Assembly (NCBI GenBank): GCA_964577115.1
Contig: CAZNXJ010000015.1
Coordinates: forward strand, 62,001 to 126,000
Length of the DNA stretch: 64,000 nucleotides
Reading direction: 5' to 3'
Source: CAZNXJ01 sp964577115
GTDB lineage: Bacteria > Planctomycetota > Planctomycetia > Pirellulales > Pirellulaceae
Shown: piece by piece, positions 47,199 through 56,547 of the stretch
How the letters are laid out: each line of letters opens with the position of its first letter
How positions within the stretch are numbered: the first letter of the stretch is position 1
Translations under genes and position numbers: made by a program
Notes under the pieces: generated by a model
Databases searched by the model: none
Seen by the model: only the letters and a program-made list of their open reading frames with translations
Told to the model about the DNA's origin: nothing

Positions 47199-48019
47199 TG
47201 ACGGAAATGTGGAATGACGCAGCACTGAGGATCGGCGACCGTGTCCTGGGGGGACTCTTCAACTGGGGCCAGGACGCCGTGCTCGCCGGACTCATCCTGC
47301 TCAGCAGCGGGCTGCTCATCCTGACGCGGTGGATGACCATCGACGCGAGGCAGCTCGCAGCTATCCGTCAGGACGAAAAAACGCTGCGCGCACTTATGCG
47401 AGGGGCGCGCAGGGAGGGCGATGCGTCACGTCTCGCGCGATACCGGACGATACGGCTCCGAGTCGCTCGGCTGCGACTGCGCGAAGAACTGCGCGCCGGA
47501 TTGCTGATTCTCCTGCCGCTGGCGCTGCTGCTAACATGGGCCTCCGAACGGCTCGCCTGGCGCGTGCCTTATCCCGGCGAACCGATCCAGCTGCAACTGA
47601 CGCTGCCCGCTGTGTGGGAGGGGGAAGTCGTACACCTCGTACCGCTCGACGCATGTCAGCCGGTCGATGGCTGGGTTCAGGTCGCTCGGCGCGCTCGCCG
47701 CGCGGCCCCAACGGCACAGGCCATCGCCGCTTGGCAGCTCGAGTGCGCGGGCGCGCCTCAACAGTTCGAGCTGGTCATCCGCTTTCGCCACCAGTCCCTC
47801 GTTCATCCTTGGCGCACCGGAGCCTATGCGCTCCTGCCCGCCACGAAAACGCACGATGACAACATACTGACATCGATTCAGCTGGCCCCCTACCGACCGC
47901 TCGGCATCGTGCCCGACCTGCGACGATGGGGGTTACCGGCATGGCTCGTAGCGTACCTCCCACTGACAATGCTACTAGCTCGTGCGCTGCGGACGACGCG
48001 CATACTGCGGGACGCTTAG
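47198..48019 (+). CDS. EMC3/TMCO1 (DUF106)-like membrane protein of the Oxa1 superfamily
   Basis: 273 residues from ATG 47198, overlapping the dikinase stop (TGATG). Helix 1 at ~24-45 (VLAGLILLSSGLLILTRW); a charged helical hairpin ~50-98 (RQDEKTLRALMRGARREGDA); helix 2 ~99-118 (LLILLPLALLLTWASERLAW) followed directly by RVPYPGEPIQL; a beta-rich external part ~125-235; helix 3 near the C-terminus (AWLVAYLPLTMLLARAL). The order (helix, charged coiled coil with an R/K-E-G-D turn, helix, then V-P-Y/F-P) is that of DUF106/EMC3/TMCO1 proteins, insertase relatives of YidC/Oxa1. The external domain is larger than usual. Assignment by pattern only; a generic three-helix protein is the alternative. 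Confidence 0.6.
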   Translation: MTEMWNDAALRIGDRVLGGLFNWGQDAVLAGLILLSSGLLILTRWMTIDARQLAAIRQDEKTLRALMRGARREGDASRLARYRTIRLRVARLRLREELRAGLLILLPLALLLTWASERLAWRVPYPGEPIQLQLTLPAVWEGEVVHLVPLDACQPVDGWVQVARRARRAAPTAQAIAAWQLECAGAPQQFELVIRFRHQSLVHPWRTGAYALLPATKTHDDNILTSIQLAPYRPLGIVPDLRRWGLPAWLVAYLPLTMLLARALRTTRILRDA

Positions 48020-48050
48020 CACAGCGGGAAACGCACGCCCTAATCGCCGC

Positions 48051-48130
48051 TTCCGCCTTCATCTTCATCCCTCAGCCTTTTCATTCCCCCTTCCATCGTT
48101 CATCCTGCATCGTGCACCTTTTCATCCGGG
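48051..48130. repeat. Pyrimidine-rich TTCATC/TTCCGCC intergenic repeat cluster
   Basis: TTCCGCCTTCATC at 48051-48063 is an exact 13-base match to 8408-8420. It is followed by variants (TTCATCCCTC, TTTTCATTCCCCC, TTCATCCTGCATC, TTTTCATCC) up to the ribosome site of the symporter gene. Confidence 0.5.
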
Positions 48131-48138
48131 GGACGTTC

Positions 48139-49782
48139 ATGCAGACATTGACAACGCTCGACTGGGCAATGATCGGCCTCTATTTCACAGCCGTGCTGGG
48201 AGTGGCGGCCTGGGCTACTTACCGCGAGCGGCGCGGGAAGGAGACGAGCACCGATTATTTCCTCGCCGGCCGCAACGCCGGATGGCTCGTCATTGGCGCT
48301 TCGCTTTTCGCATCGAATATTGGTGCCGAACATCTCGTGGGGCTAGCGGGGACGGGTGCGAGTAGCGGCGTGGCGGTCGGCCACTTTGAAGTCGAAGCTT
48401 CGCTCATCCTGCTACTGCTGACATGGCTGTTCATCCCGTTTTATCTACGTAGCGGCGTGTTCACGATGCCCGAGTTCCTCGAGCGCCGCTACTCGTCTTC
48501 CGCCCGCTGGTATCTCGCGGTCATTTCCATCATCGGCTACGTGCTCACGAAGATCTCCGTGAACATCGCGGCTGGAGGCATCGTTTTTCAATCCCTGGGA
48601 ATCAATTTCTGGACGGGTGCCTTCATTGTCGTAATTGCGACGGGAGTCTATACAGTGCTCGGCGGACTCCGCGCCGTGCTATACACCGATTTCGTGCAGA
48701 TGTTCGTCTTTGTGATCGGCTCGACGTCCGTGATGTTTCTTGGCCTGCGCGAGGTGGGCGGCTGGGGAGCGATGACGGAACTGGCGGGCGACGCGCGGCT
48801 GAACATGTGGCGGCCGGCCACAGATCCCGACTTCCCTTGGACAGGCGTCATTTTCGGCGCCCCGATTCTTGGTGTCTGGTATTGGTGCACCGATCAATTC
48901 ATCGTGCAACGCGTTCTCTCCGCGCGCGGCATCGACCAGGCGCAGCGGGGAGCAGTTTTTGCGGGTTGGCTGAAGGTCCTGCCTTTGTTCTTGTTTGTGC
49001 TCCCCGGCGTGCTTGCCTACTGCCTCGTGCGGCTCGGACGTATTGAACTGCCGCAGGACGACCAAGCGCTGCCGGTGCTGATCCAGCAGCTCTTGCCGAG
49101 CGGCCTGCGCGGTGTGGTGGTGGCTGGCCTGCTGGCGGCGATCATGAGCTCGCTGTCGAGCGTCTATAACTCGTGCTCGACACTCGTCACTTGGGACATC
49201 TATCGCAAGCTGCGTCCCGCAGCGAGCGAGCGGCAATTGGTCTTCGTTGGTCAGCTCGCCACAGTGGCCATGGTGGCTGCAGGAATCGCTTGGATCCCGT
49301 TCATGGAGAACGTGTCGGACGAACTGTACAAGTATCTCCAGAGCGTCCAGGCGTATATTTCGCCTCCGATCGCGGCCGTGTTTCTGCTCGGCATTCTCTG
49401 GCCTCGAGCCAACTCGGTCGGCGCCCTTACGGCGCTGCTCGCCGGTTTCCTACTCGGCATGGGCCGCCTGGGTCTCGAATTAAACCAGGACTCGCTGCTG
49501 CCCGGCTCGTGGCTCCACGCATACACGGTGATGAACTTTCTGCACTTCGCCATCCTGCTCTTTGCGATCTGCACCTTCCTGCTCGTCGTCGTCAGCATCG
49601 CGACGCGGCCCGAACCAGAAAGCAAGTTACGTGGCTACACGCTCGCGCATCCGCGTGCTGGCAATGACGAGCTACCGGAACGCACCGCGCATCACGCGCT
49701 ACAGCACCGCGTGAATGTAGGGCTCAGCATTTTGCTTGTCGGCGCCGTGGCGACGATCTGGATTTACTTCCGCGGAAGTTAA
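48139..49782 (+). CDS. Sodium:solute symporter (SSS family)
   Basis: 547 residues from ATG 48139, with GGGGGA about 6 bases upstream. It has about 13-14 membrane helices. SSS family marks: DYFLAGRNAGWLVIGASLFASNIGAEHLVGLAG near the N-terminus (helix 1 break with sodium-site residues), YTVLGGLRAVLYTDFVQ in the middle, and AIMSSLSSVYNSCSTLVTWDIYRK, the helix 8 sodium-binding Ser cluster. It resembles the SGLT/sugar-like branch, with the substrate probably a sugar, inositol or acid. Lies 119 bases after the EMC3-like gene on the same strand; a separate transcript is likely given the repeat-filled spacer. Confidence 0.88.
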   Translation: MQTLTTLDWAMIGLYFTAVLGVAAWATYRERRGKETSTDYFLAGRNAGWLVIGASLFASNIGAEHLVGLAGTGASSGVAVGHFEVEASLILLLLTWLFIPFYLRSGVFTMPEFLERRYSSSARWYLAVISIIGYVLTKISVNIAAGGIVFQSLGINFWTGAFIVVIATGVYTVLGGLRAVLYTDFVQMFVFVIGSTSVMFLGLREVGGWGAMTELAGDARLNMWRPATDPDFPWTGVIFGAPILGVWYWCTDQFIVQRVLSARGIDQAQRGAVFAGWLKVLPLFLFVLPGVLAYCLVRLGRIELPQDDQALPVLIQQLLPSGLRGVVVAGLLAAIMSSLSSVYNSCSTLVTWDIYRKLRPAASERQLVFVGQLATVAMVAAGIAWIPFMENVSDELYKYLQSVQAYISPPIAAVFLLGILWPRANSVGALTALLAGFLLGMGRLGLELNQDSLLPGSWLHAYTVMNFLHFAILLFAICTFLLVVVSIATRPEPESKLRGYTLAHPRAGNDELPERTAHHALQHRVNVGLSILLVGAVATIWIYFRGS

Positions 49783-50297
49783 GTCAGTCAGACAGTCCGT
49801 CATTCGCTTGTCCCGCCCACGCGCTGCGAATTTCGGCTCGATACCTCCCTTCCCAGCCCGTGTTTTCCGGCGTCTTACACCTCTTTCGCGGCCGCCCGGT
49901 CGTCCCACACGCCCCAATTTCCACATCTTGATTGAATTGAACTTGACTTCGCGAGTTTGAGTCGCGAACCTAGAAGGCGGCAGTAGCCCTAATTGCGCTA
50001 ATTGCCCTACCCCGCCTGCACGCGGCGGACGCCGATTCAACCATACGATGTGGCCAAGGCGATCCCCCCGTGCCGATGACCTACCTAAGAGACCTACCGC
50101 AGAATTTTTCGGTTCGGACGTGCTTTGGCACGCCTGGAGCCGAGCAGGGATGCCGCTGGGATTAGTTGCCACCCACTCGCTTTAAGCGCGGGTTGCGAAT
50201 GGCACTCTGCCCGCACGGAACTTCCCTTCGGTCCAGCGCCCGCGCGTTGGGCGGCCAGGTCCGCCCGGCGGAATGCCGAACACGAGGAGCATACTGG
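49783..50297. other. Intergenic region of 515 bases, no gene seen
   Basis: No frame on either strand looks coding. It holds a perfect 7-bp inverted repeat, TTCGCGA at 49948-49954 and TCGCGAA at 49962-49968, in a locally AT-rich stretch (TTGATTGAATTGAACTTGAC). That stretch could be part of the promoter region of the exporter genes that start at 50298. Confidence 0.45.
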
Positions 50298-51977
50298 ATG
50301 AGTGCCACCGTAGAACGCGTCCCGGTTCGTCGCGCAGCTCCGACTCCGCAGCGTGCCGCCGAGTCTCCTCCGCGTCGTCGCCGTCTGCCGAAAGTTTCCC
50401 GGCGAACGTGGATTGTCGGGCTGGTCGTTATTCTGATTTCGACCGGCAGCCTCTGGGGCTGGCAAACCCTTTCCGACCCGGGAATTCCGGAGAATCTCGT
50501 CTTTTACACAGTCCAGAAAGGCGATTTGCCCATTACGGTGACCGAGCGGGGGAATCTCGAGAGCCAGCAGGACGTGCAGATCATCTGCGAGGTCGATGAC
50601 ATCCCGGGCGACGGCATGAATGGGACGCTGGTCGTCTGGATCGTTCCCAACGGCTCTTCGGTCAAGAAGGGTGATCTACTCGTCGAATTCGATTCGTCGC
50701 TGCATCTCGAACGGCTCGATCGGCAGATCGTCGATACCGAGCGAGCTCGGGCCGAGCAAATCCAGGCGGTGGCCAAATTCGAGAACCAGAAGACGCAGAA
50801 CGAAACACTGGAGGCCGAGGCCGAACTTCAGGTAAAGCTGGCCGACCTCGAACTCAAGATGTTTACGGACCAAGAGAACGGGACGCATCAGCTCGAGATC
50901 GAGGAAATTCGGCGTTCAATTGACGATGTGAACAGTGAGATCCTCGCGGCGCAGGCCAATCTCGAGCTTAAACAGAACGACAAACAGGGCATCGAATCGC
51001 TTTTCAAGCTCGGGTACGCGGGCAAGAACGAGCTCGACCGCACGCGGCTCGAGTATCTCCAGGCCGAAGGCCAGTTGGCGGCCAAGATGAACCGCTTGCG
51101 TACGCAGCAAGCGACGCTCGAGAAGAAGCGGACCTACGAATACGAGATGCAGCTTCTCAAGTTGCAGGGCGATCTCGAAACCGCACGGCGCAACTTGATT
51201 CAGGTCCAGCGCGATAATGAAGCGAAGCTAGCTCAGGCGAAGGCGGCGATGGATTCCGCCAACGAATCACTAAAGAAGCAGGAAGAGCTTCTGGCGCGCT
51301 ATCGCGACTATGTCGACAAGTGCAAGATCTATGCACCACAGGATGGGATGGTCGCGTACGCCACGGGCGAATCGTGGCGGCGTGAGGAAATTCGTGAAGG
51401 GGCGGCGATCCGGCCGCGCCAGGTCATCATGACCCTGCCGAATCTCGAAAACATGCAAGTAAAGACCGCCGTCCACGAGTCGGTGCTCGACAAGATTCAC
51501 AAGGGTTTGAAAACGACGATCAAAGTCGATGCGTTTCCCGATCGTACGTATTCGGGCACCGTCGATACCGTCGCCGTGCTGCCCGACCAGAGCGGCTGGA
51601 TGAGCTCGGATACAAAGGTCTATACCACCGTCGTGAAGATCGACGAGAAGGTCAGCCAGCTCAAGCCTGGCATGACAGCGGTTGTTGAAATCCACGTCGA
51701 TAGACTGCAAGACGTGCTGAGCGTACCTGTCCAAGCTGTGGTCCAGGAGGGCTCGCAAAGCTGGTGCTATGTGAACGTCAATGGCCATGTGAAACGCCGG
51801 CCGATCACTGTCGGGCGTACCAATGACAAATTTGTGGAAATCAGCCACGGGCTCGGCATCGGCGAACGTGTTGTGCTGAACCCGATGAGCATCCACGAGA
51901 AGTCCACCCAAGACGAAGCGCCGCCTGAGGCTGATCCGGCCCCCACGCAGCTTGCCACCGCGGCCTCGGCCGGCTAA
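50298..51977 (+). CDS. HlyD/MacA-like periplasmic adaptor of a tripartite exporter
   Basis: 559 residues from ATG 50298, 8 bases after GAGGAG. A Pro/Arg-rich cytoplasmic start, then one membrane anchor at ~38-55 (WIVGLVVILISTGSLWGW). The lipoyl/barrel-sandwich half-motif is ITVTERGNLESQQDVQI; a long alpha-hairpin coiled coil follows (~140-350); the second lipoyl half is DKCKIYAPQDGMVAYA; the beta-barrel and membrane-proximal parts include LKPGMTAVVEIHVD. The hairpin is longer than in E. coli MacA (371 residues total), in keeping with the elongated TolC partner at 53452. It bridges the MacB-like permease (12 bases downstream) to the outer membrane channel. Confidence 0.88.
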   Translation: MSATVERVPVRRAAPTPQRAAESPPRRRRLPKVSRRTWIVGLVVILISTGSLWGWQTLSDPGIPENLVFYTVQKGDLPITVTERGNLESQQDVQIICEVDDIPGDGMNGTLVVWIVPNGSSVKKGDLLVEFDSSLHLERLDRQIVDTERARAEQIQAVAKFENQKTQNETLEAEAELQVKLADLELKMFTDQENGTHQLEIEEIRRSIDDVNSEILAAQANLELKQNDKQGIESLFKLGYAGKNELDRTRLEYLQAEGQLAAKMNRLRTQQATLEKKRTYEYEMQLLKLQGDLETARRNLIQVQRDNEAKLAQAKAAMDSANESLKKQEELLARYRDYVDKCKIYAPQDGMVAYATGESWRREEIREGAAIRPRQVIMTLPNLENMQVKTAVHESVLDKIHKGLKTTIKVDAFPDRTYSGTVDTVAVLPDQSGWMSSDTKVYTTVVKIDEKVSQLKPGMTAVVEIHVDRLQDVLSVPVQAVVQEGSQSWCYVNVNGHVKRRPITVGRTNDKFVEISHGLGIGERVVLNPMSIHEKSTQDEAPPEADPAPTQLATAASAG

Positions 51978-51989
51978 TCCCAAGCGCCC

Positions 51990-53285
51990 ATGATCTTGAC
52001 CGTTCTGCAGCTTGGTGTCCGCAACCTTCTGCTACACAAGCTGCGCAGCTTTCTGACGATGCTGGGAACGATCCTCGGCGTCGGTTCGGTGATTGCGATG
52101 CTGGCGATCGGCGAGGGCTCGAAGCGCGCCGCGGTCGAACAAATTCGGCAGCTCGGCGCTTCGAACGTCATCATCCGCAGCGTCAAGCCAAATCACGACA
52201 ACGAGCCTGACGACTCGAGCAGCAGTTCGCAGCAGCGTGCCAGCCGCGTGCTGGAATACGGCTTGCGTTACAAGGATTACGACGTCCTCACGTCAGCGCT
52301 GACGACCGTCAAGCGAGCCGTTCCAATCGCACTCGTGCGCCGCAATGCGCAGCACGGTCGCCACCGCATTAACAATGCCCGCATTCTGGGCACGACGCCC
52401 GAATATCTGAAAATTAAGAATCTGAGCTTGCGGCGCGGCCGGTTCATCGCCGATGCCGATCTGAGCACCACCGCGAATGTTGCCGTCCTCGCGGCAGGCG
52501 CCGCCGAGCGTCTGTTTGGCTTCGAGGATCCGCTCGGCAAATCCGTGCTCCTCGGCAATTCGGCGTATCGCGTCGTGGGCGTCCTGCAAACACAGGGAAG
52601 TGGTAGTGCGGTCGCCGGCGCGATGGCGCAGCTCGATATGAACAGCGACATCTACATCCCGCTAACGGCAGCCCAGCGGCGTTTTGGCGAGTTGCAGATG
52701 ATCGTTCGTGCGGGTAGCCGCGAGTTCGAACGCACGCAGCTGAGCGAGATTACGCTCACCGTCGAGAACGAAGAACTCGTGAGCCAGACGGCCGCCATGG
52801 CGCGACGCCTTCTGAGTATCTCGCATCGCGACAAGAAGGACTTCGAGATCCAGGTTCCGCTGGAACTGCTGCGGCAGGCCGAGCACGAAAAGCGTATCTG
52901 GAACCTCGTGCTCGGTTCGATCGCCGGCATCTCGCTGCTCGTCGGCGGTATCGGCATCATGAACATCATGCTGGCGACCGTTACCGAACGAACTCGCGAG
53001 ATTGGTATCCGCCGAGCGCTGGGCGCGCGCCGCCGCGACATCGTCAATCAGTTTCTTATCGAGAGCACCGTCCTCTCGTCCGTGGGTGGGCTCGTTGGCG
53101 TTGCGGTCGGAGTCGCCATTCCATTGGTGGTTAGCGCAGCGTCGGGTCTGGAAACGGCCATCCGCGCCTGGACGATCGTCATCGCCTTCGGTATCTCGGT
53201 GGCCGTCGGCATGGTCTTCGGCGTCTATCCGGCTCGGCGAGCCGCCATGATGGATCCGATCGAAGCGCTGCGCCACATGAATTAG
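51990..53285 (+). CDS. MacB-like ABC exporter permease (FtsX family), no ATPase domain
   Basis: 431 residues. Helix 1 at ~18-40 (LRSFLTMLGTILGVGSVIAMLA), a large periplasmic MacB_PCD domain (~60-290), then three helices at the C-terminus with the FtsX signature (GGIGIMNIMLATVTERTREIGIRRALGARRRDI). It ends PARRAAMMDPIEALRHMN, typical of MacB. E. coli MacB carries its own N-terminal ATPase; here it is absent, and no ABC ATPase gene lies in this window, so the motor must be encoded elsewhere. Directly after the adaptor gene and before the TolC-like gene. Confidence 0.9.
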   Translation: MILTVLQLGVRNLLLHKLRSFLTMLGTILGVGSVIAMLAIGEGSKRAAVEQIRQLGASNVIIRSVKPNHDNEPDDSSSSSQQRASRVLEYGLRYKDYDVLTSALTTVKRAVPIALVRRNAQHGRHRINNARILGTTPEYLKIKNLSLRRGRFIADADLSTTANVAVLAAGAAERLFGFEDPLGKSVLLGNSAYRVVGVLQTQGSGSAVAGAMAQLDMNSDIYIPLTAAQRRFGELQMIVRAGSREFERTQLSEITLTVENEELVSQTAAMARRLLSISHRDKKDFEIQVPLELLRQAEHEKRIWNLVLGSIAGISLLVGGIGIMNIMLATVTERTREIGIRRALGARRRDIVNQFLIESTVLSSVGGLVGVAVGVAIPLVVSAASGLETAIRAWTIVIAFGISVAVGMVFGVYPARRAAMMDPIEALRHMN

Positions 53286-53451
53286 CCTTGCCGGTCGTCG
53301 GCGCAAGCAAGACTTTGCGCCGCGATGGATCTTCCCCAGCTCCCCTCCTCTACCGAAGCTCCTTCTGTCGAACGCCTCGTCCGCTTTCGATCAATATCCA
53401 CCACGGCGCTACCGATAATACCACCTGTATCGGAAATGCCAGCGCGGATAG

Positions 53452-56451
53452 ATGTATGAGCTACAGCGGGGCGGTCGAGTGGTTCGGTGGCGATATGTCT
53501 GGTTGCTCCTGACGCTGTTACTCTGTGCCGAGGGGTGCAAACGGGCTCACTACGTACGTCGAGCGGACCGCGATACGTACTCGATCTTGCGCGAGAAGTC
53601 CCAAGGCAAGCCGTGGGAGCCGCCGCCCGACTTTGACGTGCGGCCCCATCCACTGTCTCGGTTCTTCGATCCCACCGACCCTGTCGATCCGCTACTACCG
53701 ATGCCGGCACCGCAGCTCTACGCCTATGAGCTGCCAGAGCTTCCCGAGCGTGATCCGCGCCGCTTCCGCGGCAACGCCGGCGGTAATCGCACGGCACCGG
53801 AAGAACTGCCGCCTCCCGGCGCGGAACCGTACGGCGCCCAGCCTTCGCCAGCATCAGGCGCGTTCGACGAGGTGCAGCCGGTCACGTACCAACTCGAACC
53901 GGCGGCAGAGCAGCCACTCGAGAGACCGGGCGCGGAGCGGGGCGAATTCGGGAGTGCCGAACCGCTCGGGGGAGCCCCGCTCGGCGAACGTCCGCTCGAC
54001 GACCGCCCGCCCACACTGGAGGACGACGTCGAGGACCGCACCGGGCCCGCGGCGCGCGCCGAGGGAGGCGCGGGAATCACCCTGCGCGTACCGCCGCTGT
54101 CGGCGAGTGCGTGGGAAGCGCTGCCCGAAAACTGCCTTCAGCGCATGTTCGAGTTCGATTCGGTACGTCAGGAGTACGAGCGCACGTTCGAGCGGCAGCC
54201 GGGTGCGGACCGGCGAATTGATGCGGAACGCGTATCGCTCGAAGACGTCGTGGATCTCGCGCTGATCAATAACCGCGACTACCAAACGCAGAAAGAACTA
54301 CTCTATCTGACCGCTCTGCGACTAACGCTCGTCCGCTACGACTACATGCTGCGTTTCTCGCCGACGGGTAACGGCACGTCAGCGCTATACACGCACACCA
54401 ACGTCGATGGGGTCTCCGAAAGCGATTTGGCGATCAACAGCGGCGCAACACTCGAGAAGACGCTCGCCACCGGCGGACGGCTCGTCGCCGACTTTGCCAA
54501 TAACGTCGTGCTGACGTTCAACGGCCCGCAGGGATTCACGGCCGACGTCAGTTCGGAGATGCTGGTCGGCCTAACACAAAGCGTTTTCCAGCGCGACATC
54601 GTCTTTGAAAGCCTGACGCAGGCCGAACGCGACGTCGTTTACGCTGCGCGCGATTTCGCGCGTTTTCGACGCGTCTTGTTTCGCAATCTTGCCAACCAGT
54701 ACTACAACCTACTGCTCACCTATCGCCGCATCGAAATCGATTCGCAGGACTATTTCAGCACGTTCCGCGCGTTTCACCAGGGCGAGGCGGAGTATCGAGC
54801 CGGCCGGTTGCCGCGGTTCCAGGTGGACCAACTCGAACAGAATGCACTTTCGAGCCGCAATCGGCTGATCGAGGATTGTACGGCGCTGGAGAACGCGCTC
54901 GATCAACTCAAGCTGCTCATTGGCTTGCCACCAGAATTGCCGCTCAACGTAGACCTCGTCGAACTGGAGGAGTTAACATTACGTGACCAGGCCGCCGTGT
55001 CCGCCGAACGTGTCCGGCGAGCGCGTCGCAGCCTCGAGCAAGAGCTTCAGGTTGCCAATCCAGATCGCGGCGTCTTGCTGAACGGCGCACTGGACTTAAC
55101 ACAGCGACTGCTGGATTTGGGAGCGATGCGCAGCGAGCTCGGCCGGTCCGACATGAATCGTGACGAGCTTGAACAGCTTCTGCTCGTGCTTTCGATCGAA
55201 GAAGCGCGCCTGCTAGCCAGCTACAATCGCGAGGCGCTCGAACAGGCGCGCAATGAGACGCCACCCACGCCTCTGCGCGTGTTCCAACGCAGCCTGGAGC
55301 TCGTCGATTCACTCGCCGTCCTAGCCGAGCGCGAACTGCGTCGCATTCGGATTGAAGTGCCTCCAAACGTCGACATGGAATCGCTCCAGCGGCAACTGGA
55401 CGCGCTGCGTGCTAGCTACGACCAGCTTCGCGCCGAATTGGACGCTGCCGTGGCAGATCGTGAAATCGAACGTGTTACAACGCTGGTTGATACCGCTCAG
55501 GCACTTCTCACGGACGCCGAAAACTTCATCCGGCAGCTCGACCAGATCGCCGGCCGCCCGCCGCTGGACAATGCACGACGGCTGGAAGAAACGATCAGCC
55601 AGGTGCAATGGCTCCTCGAACGAAGCGAGGAAGCACTCTCGAGTGATGGTAGCAGCCTGCCGCCGATCGAGATCGACATGGACGAAGCCTTGTTGACCGC
55701 GCTGGTCTTGCGGCTCGACTTAATGAACCAGCGTGGTGAGCTGGCGGATGATTGGCGACAGATCAAGCTCGCCGGCGACGAATTGCGCAGCGTGCTCAAT
55801 CTCAGCGCAACACAGCGTCTCAGCTCGCGCAGCCTCCACGACTCGCCCAACGACTTTACCATCGATACGACCCAGACCCAGGTCGGCATCCAATTCGACG
55901 CGCCGCTGAACCGGCGAGCCCAGCGGAATGCGTTCCGCTCAAGTCTGATCAATTACAACGCGTCGCTCCGTTCACTCATGCTGCTAGAAGACACGATCAA
56001 GCTCGATGTGCGCAACGATCTGCGGCAATTGACGCTCAACCAGGAACAATACCGGATTGCGGTCGCGAGTGCGGCGCTGGCGTACGAGCGGGTGATTAGC
56101 ACGCGTCTGCAACTTCAGCTCGGCGTCCAAAACGTCGCCGCGCGTGACTTCCTCGAAGCTCAGCAGGCCTACACGGCGTCGCTGAGTAGCGTCGCCGGAG
56201 TTCAGATCCGGTATCTGCTGAATCGCATCGAACTGTTCCTGGATCTCGAGCAGTTATATGTGGGACCGGACGGGTTCTGGTCCGAGCTGTATAATCGCGA
56301 CCAGCAGCCAGAGGTGGTTACCCAGCTGCCCCAGTACGCCCTGCCTGCGTACGGACATTTACCGCATGGGGTCTGGTACTCGAAGAAAGTCCGACGCATG
56401 CTGGACGTGCCCACCGGTACGTCGTCGCTCGGCCGCGACGAGTCGCCGTAA
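53452..56451 (+). CDS. Long TolC-family outer-membrane channel protein with coiled-coil insertion
   Basis: 999 residues, twice the usual ~450-500. The start at 53452 has only a weak ribosome site. The N-terminus may be a lipoprotein signal (LLLTLLLCAEGCKRAH). Residues ~40-250 are Pro/Glu-rich and likely disordered. TolC/OEP repeat 1 runs ~260-500 (LEDVVDLALINNRDYQTQKELLY). An insertion at ~508-738, rich in Glu/Leu/Arg, looks coiled-coil (QRQLDALRASYDQLRAELDA). OEP repeat 2 runs ~738-960 (DMDEALLTALVLRLDLMNQRGELADDWRQIK). It presumably forms the trimeric outer-membrane duct for the adaptor and permease encoded just upstream (166-base spacer). Confidence 0.82.
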   Translation: MYELQRGGRVVRWRYVWLLLTLLLCAEGCKRAHYVRRADRDTYSILREKSQGKPWEPPPDFDVRPHPLSRFFDPTDPVDPLLPMPAPQLYAYELPELPERDPRRFRGNAGGNRTAPEELPPPGAEPYGAQPSPASGAFDEVQPVTYQLEPAAEQPLERPGAERGEFGSAEPLGGAPLGERPLDDRPPTLEDDVEDRTGPAARAEGGAGITLRVPPLSASAWEALPENCLQRMFEFDSVRQEYERTFERQPGADRRIDAERVSLEDVVDLALINNRDYQTQKELLYLTALRLTLVRYDYMLRFSPTGNGTSALYTHTNVDGVSESDLAINSGATLEKTLATGGRLVADFANNVVLTFNGPQGFTADVSSEMLVGLTQSVFQRDIVFESLTQAERDVVYAARDFARFRRVLFRNLANQYYNLLLTYRRIEIDSQDYFSTFRAFHQGEAEYRAGRLPRFQVDQLEQNALSSRNRLIEDCTALENALDQLKLLIGLPPELPLNVDLVELEELTLRDQAAVSAERVRRARRSLEQELQVANPDRGVLLNGALDLTQRLLDLGAMRSELGRSDMNRDELEQLLLVLSIEEARLLASYNREALEQARNETPPTPLRVFQRSLELVDSLAVLAERELRRIRIEVPPNVDMESLQRQLDALRASYDQLRAELDAAVADREIERVTTLVDTAQALLTDAENFIRQLDQIAGRPPLDNARRLEETISQVQWLLERSEEALSSDGSSLPPIEIDMDEALLTALVLRLDLMNQRGELADDWRQIKLAGDELRSVLNLSATQRLSSRSLHDSPNDFTIDTTQTQVGIQFDAPLNRRAQRNAFRSSLINYNASLRSLMLLEDTIKLDVRNDLRQLTLNQEQYRIAVASAALAYERVISTRLQLQLGVQNVAARDFLEAQQAYTASLSSVAGVQIRYLLNRIELFLDLEQLYVGPDGFWSELYNRDQQPEVVTQLPQYALPAYGHLPHGVWYSKKVRRMLDVPTGTSSLGRDESP

Positions 56452-56547
56452 CTCCGAGGGTTCCGCATGGCCGGGCCCCCGCGGACGGCCTGGCGGTGTG
56501 CGTGCTGTGCCAGTCGTCTTAGCCCCCATGACTACTCGAGCGTACGG

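Noticed and set aside
53452..56451. Frameshift or fusion of two TolC genes
   Set aside because: One continuous frame with a single N-terminal signal; OEP repeats 1 and 2 each occur once, so the extra length is an insertion.
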